Below, in pieces: positions 52,541-61,508 of a stretch of DNA of 64,000 nucleotides (its first letter is position 1; each line of letters starts with the position of its first letter). A program made the position numbers and the translations under genes. This DNA comes from Flagellimonas lutaonensis (lineage in GTDB: Bacteria; Bacteroidota; Bacteroidia; Flavobacteriales; Flavobacteriaceae), in assembly GCF_000963865.1 (NCBI RefSeq), contig NZ_CP011071.1, positions 2,902,001 to 2,966,000 on the forward strand. Reading direction: 5' to 3'. The notes beneath the pieces were generated by a model, which worked only from the letters and a program-made list of their open reading frames with translations, searched no databases and was not told the DNA's origin.

Positions 52541-53695
52541 ATGAATTTGAAAAAAGGTTTTCGCTTCACTTCTTATGAAGCGCCAGACCAGACTCCATTC
52601 GAAAGGCTTTTTGAGATTTTTCAAGAGCTCATTACCCATACCTCGGGAGATTTTGATGAGGCCATAGACTGGCTGAGGGAGCTGGACAAGGAATATGGCC
52701 TTACCGATGAGGACTATACCATCGATGATTTTATTGAAGACCTGAAGCGCAAAGGATATATTCGCGAAGTGTTTGAAGACGGTGGTGGCCAGATAGGCGA
52801 CGGCGAGGATGGCGAGCAAGGCGGTGGCCGCAGCAATTTTTCCATTACCGCCAAATTGGAACGCGCCCTGCGACAGCGTGCCTTGGACCAAATTTTCGGA
52901 AAATTGAAACGAAGCGGATCGGGTAACCATAGAACGGGCAAGTCGGGCAGGGGCGATGAGCATACCGGTGATTTTAGGGAGTATCGCTATGGCGATGCCC
53001 TAGAGAATATTTCGATGACCGAAAGCCTCAAAAATGCCCAAGTGAACCATGGGGTCGATGCCTTTATGCTCAATGAAAACGATCTTGTAGTAGAAGATAC
53101 CCACCATAAGGCCCAGATGAGCACTGTACTGATGATTGATATCAGCCATAGCATGATATTGTACGGTGAAGACCGTATAACTCCCGCCAAAAAAGTGGCA
53201 ATGGCCCTGGCCGAGCTGATTACCACATGGTACCCAAAAGATACCTTGGATATCTTGGTCTTTGGCAACGATGCGTGGCCCATACCCATTAAGGATCTTC
53301 CCTATCTGAAGGTGGGGCCCTACCATACCAATACCGTGGCCGGTTTGCAATTGGCGATGGATATGTTACGGCGCAAGCGAAACACCAACAAGCAGATTTT
53401 TATGATAACCGATGGCAAGCCCAGTTGTTTGAGGCTTCCCAATGGTGATTATTACAAGAACAGTGTGGGGCTCGATGACTATATTGTCGAAAAATGCTAC
53501 GCCATGGCCCAACAGGCCCGTAAGCTACATATTCCCATTACCACCTTTATGATTGCACAAGACCCGTATTTGATGCAGTTTGTGCGCGAGTTTACCCAGG
53601 CAAACAAAGGGAAGGCCTTTTACACTGGTCTCAAAGGATTGGGCGAGATGATTTTTGAAGATTACGAGAACAACAGAAAAAAAAGGATAAAATAA
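52541..53695 (+). CDS. Soluble VWA-domain protein, partner of the AAA+ ATPase
   Basis: A 384-residue protein from the ATG at 52541. The frame extends to 52517, but a TATTTTTA box at 52523-52530 and the usual MN(L)KKGFRF start favour 52541. An N-terminal helical region is followed by a Gly/Asp-rich linker, then a VWA domain. Counted from 52517, its metal site is D208, S210, S212 (DISHS), with later TDGKPS. It resembles VWA partners of MoxR/RavA-type ATPases (ViaA- or CoxE-like). The AAA+ gene is next, beyond repeat C3. Confidence 0.88.
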   Translation: MNLKKGFRFTSYEAPDQTPFERLFEIFQELITHTSGDFDEAIDWLRELDKEYGLTDEDYTIDDFIEDLKRKGYIREVFEDGGGQIGDGEDGEQGGGRSNFSITAKLERALRQRALDQIFGKLKRSGSGNHRTGKSGRGDEHTGDFREYRYGDALENISMTESLKNAQVNHGVDAFMLNENDLVVEDTHHKAQMSTVLMIDISHSMILYGEDRITPAKKVAMALAELITTWYPKDTLDILVFGNDAWPIPIKDLPYLKVGPYHTNTVAGLQLAMDMLRRKRNTNKQIFMITDGKPSCLRLPNGDYYKNSVGLDDYIVEKCYAMAQQARKLHIPITTFMIAQDPYLMQFVREFTQANKGKAFYTGLKGLGEMIFEDYENNRKKRIK

Positions 53696-53701
53696 CTACA
53701 A

Positions 53702-53787
53702 TGTCATTTCGAGCTGTCAGATTGAGCGCAGTCGAAATCAAAACGAGAAATCGAGATTTTTCAGTCGCATACTCCTTCGAAATGACA
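53702..53787 (+). repeat. Repeat C3 between the VWA and AAA+ genes
   Basis: An 86-bp element with 11-bp terminal inverted repeats (TGTCATTTCGA / TCGAAATGACA) and a central imperfect palindrome, aligning over its length with C1 between hisB and hisH. It starts 6 nt after the VWA stop and ends 11 nt before the AAA+ ATG. Confidence 0.9.
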
Positions 53788-53798
53788 AATTACAGATT

Positions 53799-55262
53799 AT
53801 GAAAACAGAAAACATCAAAACACTGGGCCAGCTCAAAAAAGCAGGATATCAGAGCAAGAGTATAAAGGATGAGCTACGCGATAACCTCATTGAGAAATTA
53901 AAGAACGGTGAAAATACATTCGAGGGTGTTTGGGGATATGAAAACTCGGTCATTCCAGAACTTGAGCGTGCGATTCTATCGCGGCACAACATCAATCTAC
54001 TGGGTCTAAGGGGCCAGGCCAAGACACGTTTGGCACGCCAAATGGTCGGTTTGCTCGATGAGTACATACCCGAGATCCAGGGCTCTGAGATACATGACGA
54101 TCCCTTGAACCCGATATCTCGATATGCAAAAAGCCTACTGGAAGAAAAAGGGGATGATACACCCATCGCTTGGATGCACCGAAACGAGCGTTTTTACGAA
54201 AAGCTGGCTACCCCAGATGTGACCGTGGCCGATTTGATCGGTGACGTGGATCCCATAAAGGCTGCCAACCTTAAATTGTCGTATGCCGATGATCGTGTGA
54301 TTCACTTCGGAATGATTCCCCGTGCGAACCGCTGTATTTTTGTCATAAACGAGCTGCCCGACCTGCAGGCGCGCATACAGGTATCGTTGTTCAATATCTT
54401 GCAAGAGGGCGATATACAGATAAGGGGCTTTAAGCTAAGGCTTCCGCTTGATATGCAGTTCATCTTTACCGCCAATCCGGAGGATTACACCAATAGGGGT
54501 AGTATCGTGACCCCATTGAAAGACCGTATCGGGTCTCAGATATTGACCCATTATCCAGAATCGCTGGAAGTCGCAAAGAAAATCACCAAACAAGAGGCAC
54601 GTTTGGGCGAAGACCAAAACAAAAGGATCTACATGCCCGAATTGGCCTTTGAACTGTTGGAGCAGATTGGTTTCGAGGCCCGAAAAAGTGAATATGTTGA
54701 TGTCAAAAGTGGGGTCAGTGCGCGCATGAGCATCACGGGTTATGAAAATTTGTTGAGCACTGCCGAACGAAGGGCGCTGTTGACCGGGGAGGAAAAAACC
54801 TCACTGCGTCTCAGTGATTTTATGGGGATAATCCCGTCCATAACAGGAAAAATAGAGTTGGTCTATGAGGGCGAGCAAGAGGGGGCGGCCTTTGTGGCAG
54901 AAACCTTGATCGATGAGGCGGTAAAATCGCTGTTTCCGCAATACTTTCCAACTATTGACAAGTTGGAACGAAAAGACGCCGAATCACCTTATGATGAATT
55001 GATCAGCTGGTTTTTTGAGGAAGGCTCTTTTGAGCTGTTGGACGAAAACACCGATGAGGAGTATCGTTCAAAGCTGGATGGCATACCCCCATTGACCGCA
55101 TTGGTGAGAGAATACCAACCCGATGTGGACAAGAAAGACAGTTATTTTTTAAAGGAACTGTTGCTATGGGGGCTTGTGGTCCATAAAAAACTCAGCAAGC
55201 ACCGCTTTGAAAGAGGGTATCAGCTCAAAGACCTATACAGCAGCTATATCAAGGATCTATAG
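53799..55262 (+). CDS. MoxR/ChlI-like AAA+ ATPase
   Basis: A 487-residue ATPase of the magnesium-chelatase-like AAA+ clade. It has a Walker A of the form GLRGQAKTRL (about residues 68-77; the AKT variant resembles RavA-type GIAKS), Walker B-like CIFVINELPDL, a sensor segment IFTANPEDYTNRG and an arginine finger candidate in LKDRIGSQ. It likely remodels a protein or cofactor complex together with the VWA protein upstream. No chelatase H subunit or Mg-porphyrin gene is nearby, so true magnesium chelation is unlikely. Confidence 0.9.
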   Translation: MKTENIKTLGQLKKAGYQSKSIKDELRDNLIEKLKNGENTFEGVWGYENSVIPELERAILSRHNINLLGLRGQAKTRLARQMVGLLDEYIPEIQGSEIHDDPLNPISRYAKSLLEEKGDDTPIAWMHRNERFYEKLATPDVTVADLIGDVDPIKAANLKLSYADDRVIHFGMIPRANRCIFVINELPDLQARIQVSLFNILQEGDIQIRGFKLRLPLDMQFIFTANPEDYTNRGSIVTPLKDRIGSQILTHYPESLEVAKKITKQEARLGEDQNKRIYMPELAFELLEQIGFEARKSEYVDVKSGVSARMSITGYENLLSTAERRALLTGEEKTSLRLSDFMGIIPSITGKIELVYEGEQEGAAFVAETLIDEAVKSLFPQYFPTIDKLERKDAESPYDELISWFFEEGSFELLDENTDEEYRSKLDGIPPLTALVREYQPDVDKKDSYFLKELLLWGLVVHKKLSKHRFERGYQLKDLYSSYIKDL

Positions 55263-55268
55263 ATTTTC

Positions 55269-55760
55269 TTATCGGTTCCAAGAATCGATATCCTCATTTA
55301 GATAGTCGATGCGGTAGCTTCCTATTTTCCATCTCCTGACAAAGAAAAGGCAGATGGTCGTGGACAACAACAATAGGTGTACCACCAAAAGAAATGTTCC
55401 CAAAGGCAAAAAGTAAGGGGAAATCAGGTGTTCGCTATAATCACCCAAATTCGTTAACGTCAAAAATGTTTCCACAACTTTGTATAGGTACAAAAGCGTA
55501 AGCGCGTACAGTACATATTCAAGGTTGCGCATTACCACATCAGGATATTCACCCTCTTTAATTTTAAACCAAATCACATAGAAGTAAACAAAATGGGCCA
55601 GTGAAATAACGGCGAATAGATAGGCATCGAGCTTAAAAAAATAGAACCTATTGGTGTATAGGCCATAAAAGTTGAACACTAAGGTCAATAGCAAGCATAT
55701 TACCGAAGTGATAATCAACGGTTTCCAGTAGGTCTTCAAGAAAGTGGGCATTTTCTCCAT
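55269..55760 (-). CDS. Hypothetical four-helix membrane protein
   Basis: A 163-residue protein if started at the ATG at 55760. The frame extends to 55886, but that part would overlap the DUF418 gene, and MEKMPTFLKTYWKP gives a natural cytoplasmic start. Helices lie at about residues 14-34, 46-68, 84-106 and 126-148. The C-terminus FVRRWKIGSYRIDYLNEDIDSW is positively and negatively charged and cytoplasmic. I recognise no family. Confidence 0.68.
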   Translation of the reverse strand: MEKMPTFLKTYWKPLIITSVICLLLTLVFNFYGLYTNRFYFFKLDAYLFAVISLAHFVYFYVIWFKIKEGEYPDVVMRNLEYVLYALTLLYLYKVVETFLTLTNLGDYSEHLISPYFLPLGTFLLVVHLLLLSTTICLFFVRRWKIGSYRIDYLNEDIDSWNR

Positions 55761-55861
55761 AAAAGGTTTCGGGTTCTTAGCTTTAACGGCTGTGCCCAAA
55801 ACATATTTTACCGATTTTAGCTTCAACAATAATTTTGTTGTCAAAAACAGAATGTGTGTTG

Positions 55862-57117
55862 TCACTTCCTTTTCATGGGGTACCATTTAAAAAAGGTGGC
55901 ACTGCGCCATAGCCATTCAAGGGGGCCATAATAGAATCGGTTGAGCCACCAGTTGCTCAGCCAGACCTGCACGGCAACAAGCAGTATCGCCAGAAGAAAC
56001 ACCAAGCTGCTTCGAATGTTGGTCAAATAGCCCAATCCCCAACCATAGAAGATGGCCGTGCCGATAACGCTTTGTGCCACATAATTGGTAAGGGCCATTC
56101 TACCGTAAGGTATAAAGCGCTCTAGAAATTTTTGGACTTACTATTTTTATAGAGAATAATGAATACGGCTATTATGATGACTGTCATGCCAATGTTCATT
56201 AAGTCGTAAAAAGTAAGCCCGATCATGGCCAGCCAATTATCAAATGCAACGTCAGGGCCCAGATTGGCGAACACTGTGATAAGTCCAACCAAAGAAACCG
56301 CGAACATGATGGTTCCAATAATCCATGATTTTTTGATGATACTGCTCCGTTCTTGGTAGTGTTTGAAAAGTCCAGACCTACCCACCAACAGCCCCATCAG
56401 AAAAAAGCCAAAAGTCAAATAACCTCTGGAAAAAAGACCGAATTGAAATTCCATTTTGGTCAAGTGTCCGTCCACGGCGTTGGCCTGAAAAACATCTAGA
56501 AGGGTACCGTTCTTGAGTAAATCGAAATAATGTCGCGCTGCAGCGCTATCGGGCATTAAGGGATTATCGACAAAAAGTGGATCGCCCTTGGTGGCAGTAA
56601 ATACGATAAACCGCCCCAGCCCTAAAAAAAACAGGGCAAGAACCGCCATGACCCATTTTGATTTGACCCTGTAGAAGGGAATCAAAAATATACCGCAGAC
56701 AGCATATATGGTTAAAATATCACCCCGATAGAACAGACTGTGTACATAACCGATGGCCAAAAGCAGCACCAACCTCCATAAAAACCGCATTTCAAAACGA
56801 TTTCCCTTTTGATGGGCATTGTCCATCTGGATAAAGAAACTGAGCCCGAACAAGAATGAAAAGAGTGCAAAGAATTTTCCTCGAAACAGGAAATCGACCA
56901 AACCGCTCGCCATTTGATCAATAATGCCCGGTGTCATGCCCTCGACCGTTTCAGGGGGAATGGGGCCACCCACAAAGTTTTCGAGCATATGTGCAAAAAC
57001 GATGCCCACCAAAGAGAAGCCTCGCAGGGCATCTATGATTTCTATTCTTTTTGTTTCGGCAACAACACTTTGCTTTCCCACGTGCCCTTTTTTTGATTGA
57101 TGGAAGTAATATGACAA
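55862..57117 (-). pseudogene. DUF418 membrane protein, frameshifted
   Basis: Two frames together encode one DUF418 protein of about 418 residues. The first (57117 to 56122) has the N-terminal IEIIDALRGFSLVGIVFAHM and about eight helices, ending prematurely at TAG. The second (from about 56130 to 55862) continues with FLERFIPYGRMALTNYVAQSVIG and the C-terminal LEWLWRSATFF, both typical of DUF418. The break lies in a run of five A (minus strand). With six A the frames join as SKKFLERF. This is either a recent one-base deletion or a sequencing error; the rest of the protein looks intact. Confidence 0.85.
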
Positions 57118-57188
57118 ATTTTTGCCGATCTTGTCACATGAATTCTTGTTAAAAAGAAAAAAGGAGAATTGTTAGACCACGTTTTAGA

Positions 57189-58274
57189 ATGAAGAAGAAA
57201 ACACCGAAATCCAAAACAAAGAAAATTCAAAGAGCCCAAAAAAAAATGGGCAAGGCCCCGGGCACCATTACCTACTTGGGTCAACGTGAAGGAGCCAAGA
57301 GCGTGGTCAATATCCTCGATTATAACGAAACCACCTTTGAACACCATAAACCCGGCAATTTAGACCAAATAGTCGCCCATAGAGAACCGCCTTTGGTCTC
57401 TTGGATAGATGTGGTCGGGCTGAGCGATGAAACCTTTATCGAAAAAGTGGGCAAGCGCTTTGGGCTAAATCCGTTAGTGATGGAAGATACCGTAAACACC
57501 CAACAACGCCCGAAAATAGATGAATACGAGCATTATATTTTTGGGGTCTTTAAAATGCTCTACTTGGACGAGGACAATCAGTTGGTTACTGAGCATGTGG
57601 CATTGGTGCTGATGAAAAATTGTGTGCTTGTTTTTCAAGAATTGGAAGACGACGTTTTTAACGGGGTTCGGGAGCGGATACGAACCAAGTCTGGTCGCAT
57701 ACGCAGCAGGGGGGCAGATTATCTTTTCTTTGCCCTTATCGATGCCATAGTGGACCATTATTTTGTGGTATTGGAGCACTTGAACGAACAGATCGAACTG
57801 CTTGAAGATGAGGTCTATGAGAACCCCACCAAGCAAGAGGCCAACAAAATTCAAGAACTTAAGAAACAAGTGCTCAAGGTCAGACGTTGGGTTTCGCCCG
57901 TAAAAGAGTTGGTCAGCAGGCTCATCGAAACCGAGCACCCGTTGATCACCAAAGACACCAAACTGTTTTTGCGCGATGTGCAAGACCATTCAACCGAAAT
58001 CAATGAAACGATACAGATCTATCGTGAAATGACCATGAGCCTCATGGAAATGTACATGAGCAATATGAGCAATAAAATGAATGAGGTCATGAAAGTATTG
58101 ACCATAATGGCCTCAATATTCATTCCGCTTACCTTTATTGCAGGTATCTACGGAATGAATTTTAAATATATGCCAGAACTCGAATGGCATTACGGCTACT
58201 ATATGGTCTGGGCGGTCATGGTGGCCCTCTTCGTTGGGATGTTAATTTTCTTCAAAAAGAAGGGCTGGCTTTAA
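57189..58274 (+). CDS. corA: CorA-type magnesium/cobalt transporter
   Basis: A 361-residue divalent-cation channel. The N-terminal cytoplasmic alpha/beta domain has SWIDVVGLSDETFIEKVGKRFGLNPLVMEDTVN. A long stalk helix (LLEDEVYENPTKQEANKIQELKK) leads to two C-terminal membrane helices with the selectivity motif YGMNF near residue 322 and the expected acidic loop (MPELEW). The C-terminus is FFKKKGWL. It is divergent from the DUF418 gene across 71 bp. Confidence 0.96.
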   Translation: MKKKTPKSKTKKIQRAQKKMGKAPGTITYLGQREGAKSVVNILDYNETTFEHHKPGNLDQIVAHREPPLVSWIDVVGLSDETFIEKVGKRFGLNPLVMEDTVNTQQRPKIDEYEHYIFGVFKMLYLDEDNQLVTEHVALVLMKNCVLVFQELEDDVFNGVRERIRTKSGRIRSRGADYLFFALIDAIVDHYFVVLEHLNEQIELLEDEVYENPTKQEANKIQELKKQVLKVRRWVSPVKELVSRLIETEHPLITKDTKLFLRDVQDHSTEINETIQIYREMTMSLMEMYMSNMSNKMNEVMKVLTIMASIFIPLTFIAGIYGMNFKYMPELEWHYGYYMVWAVMVALFVGMLIFFKKKGWL

Positions 58275-58474
58275 CACTCATTAAGTTAATAGTTGCAAAT
58301 TACTGTTAAAGGCTGTTAAATCACTTGACAAATTGGGTATATCCAATATATTGATAGTGTTGGTTTTACAATTTTAAGTAAGTAAAAATGCCTGAGTTTT
58401 TCCACACAACGCCCATCGTTGTAAGCAGGTGATTCTTTTCCAACATTAACATTTTTTATTAACCTAAAAATCTA

Positions 58475-58981
58475 TTGGAAATGAACTATCTAAATATGGA
58501 TGAAGAAAAGGTATTGCCGGTAATCATAGAATTGAATACGTTGCTGGCAGACTACCATATGTACTATCAAAAACTAAGAAACTTCCACTGGAACATTTTG
58601 GGCAAGAATTTCTTCGATTTGCACGAAAAATTTGAGGAGTTGTATACCGATGCCCGTGTGAAAATCGATGAAATTGCTGAGCGTATACTCACATTGCGCT
58701 ATCATCCGGTGAGCAATTACAGCGAGTACCTGAAAATGTCGAACATTGATGAATGCACTTCGGTACTGGAAGATTCAGAAATGGTGACCGAAATACTGAA
58801 GGCCCACCGAACACTGATTTCACAAATGTCAAAGGTCATTGAAAAGGCCGAGACCATTAAAGATGAGGGTACCATTGATTTGATCGGGGCCTACATCAGG
58901 GAACTCGAAAAAAGCAGTTGGATGCTCGACGCTTGGAACAAGACCAAGTCAGAGAAGTTGAACGAACCTGTAAGTGCATAA
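58475..58981 (+). CDS. dps: Dps-family ferritin-like protein
   Basis: A 168-residue four-helix ferritin-like protein that should form a 12-mer, oxidise Fe(II) with peroxide and protect DNA. The intersubunit ferroxidase ligands are in FHWNILGKNFFDLHEKFEELYTDARVKIDEIAERI (His near 35, Asp/Glu near 61-65). The C-terminal half has SSWMLDAWNKT. It lacks a long Lys-rich N-terminal tail, so direct DNA binding is uncertain. The 200-bp upstream gap shows no clear promoter. Confidence 0.95.
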   Translation: MEMNYLNMDEEKVLPVIIELNTLLADYHMYYQKLRNFHWNILGKNFFDLHEKFEELYTDARVKIDEIAERILTLRYHPVSNYSEYLKMSNIDECTSVLEDSEMVTEILKAHRTLISQMSKVIEKAETIKDEGTIDLIGAYIRELEKSSWMLDAWNKTKSEKLNEPVSA

Positions 58982-59022
58982 GTACTGATTAAAACGATTG
59001 ATTAACCTAAAAACAGAAAAAC

Positions 59023-59550
59023 ATGAAATATTATAGAACACTTCTATTATCAACCGCACTGTTATTTGCTACGGGGGCCATTGCCCAAGAAGCCAAACAG
59101 AGCAAAATATCTGAGGAGACCACCGAGAAAACCTATAAAGTAACAATGAATGACCAAGTGGTGGAGAACTCGGTAAAGATTCACACCACACGCTATCATC
59201 CAGTTATGCTGGATGAAACAGAAAAAGACCAAGTGAACCAGAGTAGGATATATCCGCCCAAAGCGGTGGTAAAAACGGTCAAGATAGACCGAGATGCAGA
59301 CGACGCCTATGATGAAGTGGTAAAATTCAGCTATATCACTGAAGATGACAAAGATTTTACGCTTGTCTCTGATGAAGATAGCCTGCTGGTTGCCGTTGAA
59401 GATGGAAGCAATATTACCATTTTAGAGGACAGGGCCATTTCAAAGAACGACTTGAACAATCCTAAAAAGTCTTACGTCTTTACCACTGAAGACGGAAAGA
59501 AGATCGAGTTCTTTATTGAGTCGTTTGAGTACCAAAAAGAAACTATGTAG
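59023..59550 (+). CDS. Hypothetical secreted protein
   Basis: A 175-residue protein with a Sec signal peptide (MKYYRTLLLSTALLFATGAIAQ), then a Lys/Glu-rich segment and beta-strand-like stretches including KTVKIDRDADDAYDEVVKFSY and SYVFTTEDGKKIEFFIESFEY. It is exported, without a lipobox. I recognise no family. It follows dps by 41 nt on the same strand and is closed by the terminator at 59578, so the two probably form one unit. Confidence 0.78.
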   Translation: MKYYRTLLLSTALLFATGAIAQEAKQSKISEETTEKTYKVTMNDQVVENSVKIHTTRYHPVMLDETEKDQVNQSRIYPPKAVVKTVKIDRDADDAYDEVVKFSYITEDDKDFTLVSDEDSLLVAVEDGSNITILEDRAISKNDLNNPKKSYVFTTEDGKKIEFFIESFEYQKETM

Positions 59551-59577
59551 CGATAGTTCATTTTTTGATGATGATGA

Positions 59578-59601
59578 GGGAGCCTTAGGGCTCCCTTTTT
59601 T
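59578..59601 (+). terminator. Rho-independent terminator of the dps unit
   Basis: GGGAGCC and GGCTCCC form a 7-bp stem with a TTAG loop, followed by six T. It lies 27 nt past the stop of the secreted protein gene. Confidence 0.88.
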
Positions 59602-59656
59602 CTTTGGCCGACATAGTGAAAAATTATTCCCTGACGGCATGTCTGGGGTTTATGAT

Positions 59657-59716
59657 TTTACCTCCCCCTTGGGGAAGTCGTTATCGCTTTTGGGCGGTAT
59701 CGGGTGGGGTGAAATA
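59657..59716 (+). repeat. Repeat D, family B-related, in the gap before the hydrolases
   Basis: The ends TTTTACCTCCCCC and GGGTGGGGTGAAA are imperfect inverted copies, and a CCCC-CTT-GGGG hairpin sits in the left part, resembling the core of repeats B1 and B2. It lies in the 286-bp gap between the dps-unit terminator and the first hydrolase. The rest of that gap shows nothing I can name. Confidence 0.6.
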
Positions 59717-59836
59717 TAAAATTTTAGTCTTTGATCCTGAGGGCCAAATAGCCCAAATAATGATTGTGGTGGACGATGGCCTTTGGAATGGTCGGTTTCA
59801 AAATTTTTTATTTGTATTTTGTGAAAAAGCACTGAA

Positions 59837-60712
59837 ATGCCAAACTGGGCCTATATTGTATTGTTGGTATTGGCGATATACATTTTGCTCAGTCTGTTGC
59901 TGTACATACTGCAAGATTATTTTTTGTTCAAGCCCGAAAAATTGCCTAAAGAATTCCAGTTTTATTATGAAAACCAAGAAACCGAAGAATATAATATCGA
60001 GACCCGAGATGGGGCGGTTATCAATGGGCTTCGGTTCAAGGCCCAAAACCCCAAGGGGGTCGTTTTTTATTTAAAGGGCAATTCAAAGAGTATCAAGGGT
60101 TGGGGCAAGTTTGCTGTTGATTTTACGCGCCACGGTTACGATGTGATCATGGTCGATTACAGGGGTTTCGGCAAAAGCACGGGCCGCCGCACCCAAAAGG
60201 CCATTAAACGTGATATGCAGGTGGTCTACAACAAAATCAAGGAAAAGGTGCCTGAAAGGTATATCATTTTGTACGGTCGTTCGCTGGGATCGGGCTTTGC
60301 GGCAAAGTTAGCTTCAATGAACAATCCGCGCATGCTCATACTCGACGCGCCCTACTACAGCCTCAGCAAGGTTGCCAAAAAGTTCATTCCCTTTATGCCG
60401 TTATCACTGCTGATCAAGTTTCCCATGCCTACCTACAAATGGTTAAAATATGTTAACTGCCCCATACACATCATACACGGCACTGATGATAGGCTTATTC
60501 CTTATAAGACCAGTGTAAAGCTTTCAAAGATCAAGCCCCGGCAGACAACGTTGCATACCGTCATAGGTGGTGGCCATAAAGATTTGAACACCTTTGAATC
60601 GTACCATAAAATGCTGGGCGAAATCATAACTTCGCACCCCAAAAAGGTAGACCTAAAAGGGTCGAGCATTGATGTAGGGACCTCATCAAAACAAATGGAT
60701 GTCAAGGCTTAG
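59837..60712 (+). CDS. Membrane-anchored alpha/beta hydrolase, first copy
   Basis: A 291-residue hydrolase of the ABHD13/17-like clade, anchored by an N-terminal helix (about residues 6-27). The catalytic Ser is in GRSLGSG (about 153-159), Asp in HGTDDRLIP, and His in GGGHKD near residue 252. The oxyanion-region motif, usually HGN, reads KGNSKS here, so the usual His is replaced by Lys. It has an extra C-terminal tail of about 20 residues. The following paralogue overlaps it by 14 nt. Confidence 0.88.
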   Translation: MPNWAYIVLLVLAIYILLSLLLYILQDYFLFKPEKLPKEFQFYYENQETEEYNIETRDGAVINGLRFKAQNPKGVVFYLKGNSKSIKGWGKFAVDFTRHGYDVIMVDYRGFGKSTGRRTQKAIKRDMQVVYNKIKEKVPERYIILYGRSLGSGFAAKLASMNNPRMLILDAPYYSLSKVAKKFIPFMPLSLLIKFPMPTYKWLKYVNCPIHIIHGTDDRLIPYKTSVKLSKIKPRQTTLHTVIGGGHKDLNTFESYHKMLGEIITSHPKKVDLKGSSIDVGTSSKQMDVKA

Positions 60713-61508
60713 GAAGTTTGTAGGGTGGCTTTTGGCCTTTTTTGTACTTTCGTTGGCCATGTTGACGTTGTTCCAAGAAAGACTCATTTTTTTACCGACG
60801 AAGCTTCCGAAAGATTTTCAATATGTATTCGATGAAGATTTTGAGGAAATTTTTCTTACTGCCGATGACGGTGCCCGATTGAACGCATTGCATTTCAATG
60901 CCGATGTATCCAAAGGGTTGATTCTTTATTTTCACGGCAATGCGGGAGATTTGTCGCGTTGGGGTGAAATCGCCTCTTATTTTGTTGATAAGGGGTACGA
61001 TGTGCTGGTAATGGACTATCGCACCTATGGAAAAAGCACCGGAAAGCTTAGCGAGGAAGCCCTTTACCAAGATGCGGAACTTTTTTATGAATATGCCCTG
61101 GGGCATTACCAAGAAAGCGATATTGTTCTGTACGGACGGTCATTGGGTACCGGATTGGCCACCTATCTCGCTTCTCGAAACCGTCCGAAAAAGCTGATTT
61201 TGGAAACTCCTTTTTATAGTCTGGTGGAAGTGGCCAAAGAAAAATTTCCCTACTTACCGGTCGGTTCCTTGTTGCGATACGAGTTTCCGTCGTATCAATA
61301 TGTGCAAAGTTTGAAAAGCCCCGTCTATATTTTTCATGGCACCGATGATGGGGTGGTGCCCTTCGCATCGGGCAAAAAGCTGTTCAACGCCGTTCCATCC
61401 GAAGAAAAGACTTTTTTTAAGATTGAGGGGGGCGACCACAACAACCTGATTGCATTTTCTGATTATCACAGGGGCATCGATGCTGTTTTATTGGCCGAAA
61501 AGCGCTGA
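60699..61508 (+). CDS. Membrane-anchored alpha/beta hydrolase, second copy
   Basis: A 269-residue paralogue of the preceding hydrolase with N-terminal anchor helix, canonical FHGNAGD motif, catalytic Ser in GRSLGTG, Asp in HGTDDGVVP and His in GGDHNN. The pair arose by tandem duplication, judging by shared YDVxxMDYRxxGKSTG and TPFYSL/APYYSL segments. Substrates are unknown; acyl or thioester substrates are typical of the clade. Its end overlaps the convergent cysM gene by 21 nt. Confidence 0.9.
   Translation: MSRLRKFVGWLLAFFVLSLAMLTLFQERLIFLPTKLPKDFQYVFDEDFEEIFLTADDGARLNALHFNADVSKGLILYFHGNAGDLSRWGEIASYFVDKGYDVLVMDYRTYGKSTGKLSEEALYQDAELFYEYALGHYQESDIVLYGRSLGTGLATYLASRNRPKKLILETPFYSLVEVAKEKFPYLPVGSLLRYEFPSYQYVQSLKSPVYIFHGTDDGVVPFASGKKLFNAVPSEEKTFFKIEGGDHNNLIAFSDYHRGIDAVLLAEKR

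Noticed and set aside
53799-55262. Reading the VWA/AAA+ pair as magnesium chelatase.
   Set aside because: No H subunit or tetrapyrrole gene is near, and the similarity is shared by all MoxR-like AAA+ proteins.
56120-56135. Programmed -1 ribosomal frameshift joining the two DUF418 parts.
   Set aside because: The codons AAA AAT are preceded by C, so the heptamer is not a standard slippery site, and no downstream structure was evident. A one-base deletion or sequencing error in the A run is simpler.
57474-57989. A 171-codon minus-strand frame inside corA.
   Set aside because: Antisense to a gene with clear CorA motifs; no independent support.
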